The notes under the pieces were generated by a model that saw only the letters and a program-made list of their open reading frames with translations, was not told where the DNA came from and did not search any database. This document shows positions 50,701 through 59,700 of a stretch of 64,000 bases of DNA, piece by piece (positions within the stretch are counted from its first letter, which is position 1; the number at the start of each line of letters is the position of its first letter). The stretch is taken from contig NC_037650.1 of the NCBI RefSeq assembly GCF_003254395.2, positions 10,354,071 through 10,418,070 of the forward strand. Reading direction: 5' to 3'. The DNA comes from Apis mellifera. Taxonomy: Eukaryota > Arthropoda > Insecta > Hymenoptera > Apidae. Both the position numbers and the translations under genes were made by a program.

Positions 50701-53700
50701 GAGACCAAAGAGGTATTATTGCGATTATTTGGGAAGAGTTTTTTTTTTTTATCTCTTCGTATTCTCTTCTAAAATTGATAAGATTGTTATTGGGTAAAAC
50801 CAATTTTGTCATAAGTGAGGTAATGTTAAGTGAAGAAGTATCGATTTTCTTTTTAACAAGGAATCTCATTTTGATGTGTGATCAATTGTGTGACTTTTTA
50901 ACGCAGCCTTTCTACGTAGCGATATCTTCGTACGAACGATACGTAAGCAAGAATATTAGAGAACATTGTAGAACATCGTTTACAGTTTCCTCAGTTTTTC
51001 TTCTTTTCTTTTTTATAAGGAATCCTGTTTAATATTGTTTCTACCTGCGTTTCACTTTAAATTATTGCACATATTGTTCAATTCGCAGCTTGTTGCAAGT
51101 ACATTAATGTTTTCATTGTAATGAGTTAGTTACTTTGTTTTATTTAGGATGGAAATAGGGAAAATGGTTTCGTTTCATAAAGTTTTAAATTATTGAAATT
51201 TAAGTATTAGTTATAGAATAATATGATTAGATAAAACCTTCAATTTGTTTGATTTATATATGATATAATTTTAAGTATTAAAAGTATTATTATACAAGTA
51301 TTAAAAATTATTTATCATTTTGCTTGTAATATAATTTATTTTTATCCTTTCAAAGAAACACATTGCTTTGATACATATTATATTTTTCATAATTCATCTC
51401 TAATCGTTTTCCTTTTCGTGTCACTTTAGCCAAGGCAGAATCTGTTGAACGCCGCTTCTCGCGTGGGTGAGGCTTCCCACCAGGTGCTAACAACTATAGG
51501 TGAAGAGAACGACTCGAATCGGGAGCTTCAGGATATGCTGTTAGCCTTGGCCAAAGCCGTGGCCAACTCGACTGCTGCTTTGGTCCTCAAAGCAAAGAAT
51601 ATCGCAGCCACCTGCGAGGATTCCGCTACCCAGAATCGCGTGATTTCAGCAGCCACCCAATGTGCTCTCGCCACGTCTCAATTAGTCGCCTGTGCAAAGG
51701 TCGTGGCGCCGACTTTGCACTCCCCCGCTTGTCAGACCCAGCTGATGAACGCGGTACGTGAGGTGACGAAGGCAGTGGAAGGTTTGTTGGAAGTGTGCAA
51801 CGAGACCTGTAACGACGAAAACCTGTTGAAAGAGTTGAACATAGCTGCCAGTGAAGTGAGTAGAACGTTGAACGATTTGTTGAGTCACATCAAGACGGCG
51901 ACCAGGGGAGAGCGGGCAAAGGAGTCTATTCAAGAGGGAGCGGTGGAGACGATACTGATAGCCACCGATAAACTGTTTGCCAGCACAGGAGACGCTGGTG
52001 AGATGGTGAGACAAGCAAGAGTTGTTGGCCAAGCAACGGCACAATTGATCCAAAGCATAAAGGGCGAGGCAGAGAGGCAGACTGATTCGGAACAGCAACG
52101 CAGATTGTTGGCCGCTGCTAAGGTGCTCGCCGATGCCACAGCCAAAATGGTGGAGGCCGCTAGACAATGCGCTAGCAGTCCACACGATGCCAAGATGCAG
52201 GATCAATTGCGACAGGCTGCCGAAGAATTGAGAGCAGCTACAACTGCCGCTGCTACTCCTGCTTTGAGAAGGAAATTGATCAATAGATTGGAAGCTTGTG
52301 CCAAACAGGCTGCCGCCACTGCTACACAATGCATTGCTGCTTCGACAGGCGCTGCCCATCACAACACAAACCAAAGTAGTCAAGAGGAATTGAACGCAGA
52401 ATGTCATACCATGGCGCAACATATACCGAGTCTTGTAGCAGGTGTGAAAGGAACCCAGGCACAACCGGATAACTCTACTGCACAGTTGAATCTGATTAAT
52501 GCCTCTGAACAGTTCTTACAACCTGGCACTGCCGTGGTAAAGGCTGCCAGAGCAGTATTGCCAACCGTTACTGACCAAGCTTCTGCTCTTCAATTGAACA
52601 ATACTTCTCAGCAATTGGGTGCTTCTCTCTCGGATTTGAGGTCTGCTGTGACGCGTGCAAGGGAAGCTTGCGGTGGATTGGAATTGGATGCGGCTGAAGA
52701 GTTGATAAACAGCTTGAAAGACGAGTTGAGAGAGTTTTACAGAGCCGTAGAGGCTGCTTCCCTGAGGCCGTTACCTGATGAGACCACGGAATCCACTGCT
52801 CTTCGCTTGGGTGCCACGTCGAAGAACGTAGGTTTCGCCATGGCTCAGCTGCTCTCCGCTGCTAAACAAGGAAATGAAAATTACACGGGAAGCGCGGCTA
52901 GAGAGACAGCAACTGCTCTTAAAGATTTGACTTATGCAGTTCGTGGAGTGGCTGCAACTTCGAATCAACCTGATACGCAAAAGAAAGTTTTAATGACCGC
53001 TGATGATGTAATCTTGAAGTCGTTAAGACTGGTCAAAGAGGCTAGAAGAGCTCTAAAGAATCCTGATAATGTAGACAATGAAGCTAATCTAGCTGCTGTT
53101 GCTAAAGATGTGTCAAATTCGTTGAACAAATGCGTATCTTGCTTGCCTGGACAAAGAGACGTAGATGATGCTATCAAGAATATCGACGAAATGACTCAAG
53201 TTCTAGGCATGAACGAGTTTCCTCAAACTAACAAGAGTTATGGGTATGTATATCGTTTTGTTACCGATAACTTATCAAATGGTACACAAGTAATTAGTTA
53301 CCTATTCATTTGTCTCATTTTAGTTATTGCTTATCATTCATTGGCATACATTAGAATTTTTTTTAGAGACAATGATAAGACAAAATTTAAGAGCACATTT
53401 AAAATAGATGTAACAACAAAGTAGGCCGTTCAAATATTAAATTTTTAGGTCGAGTGTAATGAACTATAATACTTGATGCGTAAAAAATTTTTTATTCTGT
53501 TTTGTTTATCACATTATTCCAATATAATAAATATTTTAAACTAAATTTTAGAAGAATCGTTCATTCCATTGATATTTTATTAAAATTGACTTTTTCTTTG
53601 AGATTTTTACTTCCAATATAATAAATATTTTAAACTAAATTTTAGAAGAATCGTTTATTCCATTGCTATTTTATTAAAATTAACTTTTTCTTTGAGATTT

Positions 53701-56700
53701 TTACTTCATTATCGTCTAAAAAGTATACATGTATCAATTTTTCTTTTATAGACAACTGCAAAGTGATCTTAATAACGCAGCTGCGAATCTGAACGATGCC
53801 TCATCGAACGTGGTATCATCGGTACGTTCCCCTGTGCAATTAGCTAGTTCTTCCAAGCAATTCACCAATGCATTTGGAGATTTGTTGGGTGTTGGCATGG
53901 AAATGGCCGGTCAAACAGCCATCGAAACTCGAACACAGATGGTAGTCTCGTTGAAGAACGTGAGCATGACATCAAGCAAGCTTCTGGTGACTGCCAAATC
54001 TGTGGCAGCCGACCCGAGTGCTCCGAACGCCAAGAACCAATTGTCGGCTGCTGCCCGAGCGGTAACAGATTCCATCAATTATCTAGTTGACGTTTGCACG
54101 TCAGCCGCGCCTGGACAAAACGAATGCGACAACGCCATCAGAAACATACAATCGATGAGGTCACTTCTTGATAATCCTAGCGAGCCAATATCCGACGCGA
54201 GTTACTTCGAATGCCTCGAAACAGTGATGGAGAAGAGCAAGAGTCTCGGCGATGGTATGACAGGCATAGCTAACCATGCGAAGAAATCGGAACACGAGCA
54301 ATTCTCGGTGGCCGTCAGAGGAGTGTCGTCTTCAATCTGCGGCCTGATAGAAGCGGCCGCCCAAGCTGCATACCTAGCCGGTGTGAGCGACCCAACATCG
54401 GTGGCTGGGAAACCAGGCTTGGTGGACCAAGCTCAGTTCCTCAGAGCTGCTCAGGCTATTCATACCGGTTGCCAGAGTCTTGGCAATCCCACGAGCACCG
54501 AGCAGCAAGTTCTTTCAGCAGCCACCATGATCGCCAAATACACCAGCGCTCTCTGCAACGCTTGTCGCGAAGCTTCGAACAAAACCAGCAATCCGGTCGC
54601 CAAACGGCACTTCGTTCAATCGGCCAAGGATGTTGCCAATTCCACGTCAGCTCTGGTGAAGGAGATCAAAGCGTTGGATCAGAATTATTCCGAAGCCAAC
54701 AGGGAGAAGTGCGCGGAGGCTACCAAGCCTCTTCTGGAAGCTGTCGACAATCTGTGCACGTTTGCCGGATCACCAGAATTCGCCAGTCAACCGGCCAAGA
54801 TATCAATAGCTGCCAGAGCTGCCCAGGAACCGATAACAAGCGCGGGTAAAGCAATCATCGACGGTTCCTGCGCGATGGTGCGTGCTGCTAAGAGTCTAGC
54901 CATCAGTCCCAAAGATCCCCCAACTTGGCAATTGTTGGCAAATCATAGCAAGAATGTCAGTGATTCGATCAAGTCTCTGGTTGCTTCCATCCGCGACAAG
55001 GCGCCTGGGCAGAAGGAGTGCGATGCAGCGATCGAAAAATTGTCGGCCAGGATTCGCGAGCTGGACGCCGCGTCGCTAAGCGCTGTTTCACAGGCGTTGG
55101 TCCCGCGGAGAGAGAACACGGTGCAAGGATTCACCGATCAAATGGAGAGCAGCGCCAGCGAATTGCGAGAAAAACTGGAACCTCTTCGAACAGCTGCCAA
55201 GTACGAAGCCGAAAACGTGGGACACGCCGTCAATCAGATCGCTTTGTATTGCGAACCATTGGTTTCCGGTGCTATCGGCGCTGCCTCAAACATGGTGCAC
55301 TCGAAACAACAGATGGTGCTGCTGGATCAAACGAAAACCGTTACCGAATCCGCCCTGCAGCTTGTCTGCGTGACGAAGGAGTCCGGTGGCAATTCGAAGG
55401 CAATCGTTTTGCACGCCGAAGTCGATGAAACGGTGGAATCGATGAAAGACGCGTTGCAGGAATTGCAAAATACTTTGGAAACCATCTCGACATCAAACGG
55501 TATTGTTACCGGGTTGATCGATACCATTTCTCGTGCCATGGTTAGATTGGAGGATCATAGGATGTCCACTATAGACACTGTGGATTCGTACGTGGATTAT
55601 CAAACAAGAATGGTGGAGGCTGCTAAGGAAATTGCTCGGCTGGCACAGGAAATGGTAAACTATGAAAAATACAATTGATCAAAAACAATCAACCTGATTA
55701 TTAAAATTTTCATTCAATTTCAGTCGACGAAATCCAGCACCGACGTAGGCAGACTAGGCCCCCTCGCAGTGGACATCTCCCACAAGTACACTCAGCTGGC
55801 CCGCGATACGTCCGGCGCCTCAGCAGCTGCATCCAACGCTGACGTGTCTGCAAGACTTCGTACAGGTGTGCAAGAGCTGGGCAGAGCTTGCGTGGACATC
55901 GTTCGAGCAACAGGAACTTGTCAGATGTCACCGGGCGATGCCTATGCGCAAAGAGAGATTGCAGAGCACAGCAAGATCGTCACCGAGAAGGTGTCCCAGG
56001 TGTTGGCTGCCTTGCAGGCTGGTTCCAGAGGTACGCAAGCTTGCATCAATGCTGCTAGCACCGTGTCAGGTATTATCGGCGACCTGGACACCACGATCAT
56101 GTTCGCCACTGCTGGAACCTTGCATGCTGAAAACGAAGGCGACACTTTTGCCGATCATCGAGAGAACATCTTAAAGACGGCCAAGGCTTTGGTAGAAGAT
56201 ACCAAAACGTTGGTGGCTGGTGCGGCCTCGTCTCAAGAGCAATTGGCAGTCGCGGCGCAAAACGCAGTCTCAACGATAGTTCAGCTTGCTGAGGTTGTCA
56301 AGTATGGAGCTGCCAGTTTGGGTAGCCAGAATCCTGAAGCTCAAGTAATGCTAATCAACGCGGTGAAGGATGTGGCCTCTGCTCTTGGGGATCTGATACA
56401 CGCTACCAAAGCAGCCAGTGGAAAGCCTATCAACGATCCCAGTATGGCCCATTTAAAGGACTCGGCCAAGGTAAGATCTAACTTTCTTTGTTAACCATTT
56501 TTTTTTTTACCTTTTTTTTTCTTTTTTTTTGAGCTTTGTGATTGATATTGCGGATGAATGAAGGAGCCTCTTCATTGTTGGCTTAGCATTAACTATGGTC
56601 TTGGAGAGACGCTTGAGTAATTAAAGCCTATGATGGAATGGCAACGATACAGATACATCAAAGGGAAATAGAGCTTTGTGGAAGATACATGTGACTAAAA

Positions 56701-59700
56701 TGTTGCTCGTTTTTTATTTTTTTTTTTATTAGCTATTATGAGCTTTCCTTATTAGAGACTGAATCTGTTATTAGTAAACAGGGGAGGTGAATGATTTGGG
56801 AAAAAACTTTTTTACCTTCAAAATTTTTTTCTTAAAATAGGAATAAATAAATCATTCAAGTATTTGATAATTCCAAATAAATACAGTATAAATCTAATTG
56901 GGAAATGCTTTGATTAACCGCAGCGACAAATTTTGCTATTAATTCTTAATGGAGGAAAGAAGCAAAGCAGGATACATTGCGACGAATCTAACAGCGCTTG
57001 TTATTTATTTCTCTCGTTAACACACTAAATTTGGTCTTCACGCTTAACAAAGAACCAAATTCCCGTTATTTTATTTTGGGTGGACTTTAATCGATGAATT
57101 TTTCCGTTTCACCTCTCTAACCGACTAAAAAAAAGAAAAGAATACAAGAATATACAAAAATGTAAGCCTGAAACAATTCTCAATAATCTCGCTCACGAGA
57201 TATTGGATAAAAAGATCTCTCGTGGCTCGACCAAAACGTTCACTGTTAAAAGAAAGAAAAACAATTAAAGTCCACCTTGCATACTACCCATTTAGTTCGA
57301 TGTTCCATCTTTTCTTTCATGTGTGTGACACTATATTATACATATACTTCTGTGTTCCTTTGGATCATACATATGTAGAGCTGTGCAACAAGCAGAACAA
57401 GATTTTTGCTTCAACCAAAAAAGAGTATATATACATATCTTTATATATTCAGCTTGTTTTTTTTTTTCTTTTTCTTTCTTTTTTCCTGCTTTATTAAGAT
57501 GATTTGAGATTTAATTTGAACAAAATTAAAGATGACAAAAAAAAAAAAAGAAAATAATTTTTGCAAAAGATTTTTCACAACACGAACACTTGTTGGTGGA
57601 CTTTAATTGTGAGTTTTCATTGACGATTTTGGTCTGGCCGATCCGGATAGGTGTTAGAACAGCAGCTACACCAGCAGCTGATGCCTCTGAGTGACGTCGG
57701 CGGCTCGGAGTCCGAATGGTTCGTCTCTGATCAAGAGGAGGAGCTGATACGTCTGCTCTCGGCCTCAGAGAGCGAACAACCGTCTCAGCGAACTTCCGAT
57801 TTGCTGTTGCTCATGTAGCCGAAGCTTGATTGATCGAGTCTTTTTTGTACGCCCATCGATTCGTTTCGATCGTTTATGAATCTGACAATTGCCCTTTTGG
57901 TACATTATAAATTGGACGATGAGAGCGAGAAGAAACAGTTTACAGTTTTATTTTATTTCTCTATTTCTATTTATTGCAAATACTTTTTTTTTCTTATTCA
58001 AGCGTATTCTCAAATTAACTTACGATGTGAAAAATTGATTTAATTATTGGAAGATAGCATATGTGTATATATATAGGATAAGGGGGAAAATTAAGAAACA
58101 TTAGTACCAGAAAGGGTTGAAATGAAAAACCTATGAATACTCGCAGAAAATTCCAATGTTAAACAATTTTTTTTTCTCTCTCTCAATTTGTTAGTTGAAA
58201 AAGAACTTGGTGACGACTTTGCACTCTCAAATTTGCACTTTTCAAGTTCTTTTCGAACAGTTTCGATTTTTACTACGTATGATACTGTAGCATATATCGT
58301 ATGATATATTAGTTCCCTGTAAACGTTACAAGTATAATACGAAATAATACAAAATCGAATAATTATTAATAATATTAAAAAAAAAAAAAAAACACGGTAT
58401 AGTAAAGAAACACGATGCGCTTATTGCTGTACTTTTAGTCATTCACATAGTATTGTAGACATCATTCTTGCTATGAAACAATTGTATCGTGCTTTAGTCG
58501 AGGTTATTTACTTATACTTTTTTGTATCATACATCATCTTTCCTTCTTTTTTCTCTCTTTCTCTCTCTCTCTCTTTCTCTCTCCCCCTTCTTTTTTTTTT
58601 CTTTTTGTAACGACGAAATAAAAATCATAAAATTCATATACTCCATACATCCCCTTCATATATGAGCATATTATTAATCCGTCCTGTGGGCAGAAAAAAT
58701 TTTTTTTTTTTTTTTTTTTTTAAAACAAAGCAACTTTTAGGTATGTACATTATACATTGCAAACGATGTGTGTGCATTAACGATTAATAGCATCCAGTGC
58801 TTTAATGCTTCGTCGACTAATTGGAAAAATTAATTATTCTATTTGCCATTTCTTAAAGCAAATTTAAAAATGATAATAACATTTTTTTTATGCAGATTAG
58901 AATTTTTACGCGGTTTTTCTCACATTTAATAATAAATTAACGAGTTAATCTTGTGATAAATATTTCAAATTTTCTTCTCGGCAATTTACAAATTTCTTAT
59001 ACTTACATAATAAATAGGAAATATCGTTAAATAAAAATTCATCCGATATTCATCGAGTTAAAATAAATTGAAAAGAAAAAAAGAGATTAATTTTACGCTT
59101 ATCTTATTTTCTAATATCACTTTTCAGCGAATAATATTGTAAATCCACTAACAACGTACAAAGAAAAAAAAAAACACATTATTAACTTTTCTCAAGGTTC
59201 TTGTGTAACAGAACATCTCGTCATCGCCATTTTATTCAAAACATGCAGCTGATAACAATTGTATTAACCTTATAACATATTTCATATCTCATTTCTGTAG
59301 AGGATCACACATCTAAAAATCACGTAATCACAAAAATTTATTTTATCCATAAAAATGAGAAGCATAAAAATTACTCTAATTACTCTCGTTAAAATTACAT
59401 GATTTTTAGATACATATATTATTACTATTATTATTATATTATTATTATTATAATATTCATTGATATATTTCTCACATCCATCTTCAATTGATGAGTACAT
59501 AAGAAACGGTACCCAGATCTCGTCTGTTCATCATCAATCACAATCATTAATTTCCTCCGTTAATTTTCGTGTTCAGGTGATGGTGACCAACGTTACGTCC
59601 CTGTTGAAAACTGTGAAGGCGGTGGAGGATGAACACACTCGTGGCACAAGGGCATTGGAATCGACTATCGAGGCCATAGCTCAAGAGATCCGCGCGTTGA

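Noticed and set aside
51682..52464. 260-codon minus-strand open frame
   Set aside because: Antisense shadow of talin exon 8. The + strand frame is unambiguously talin.
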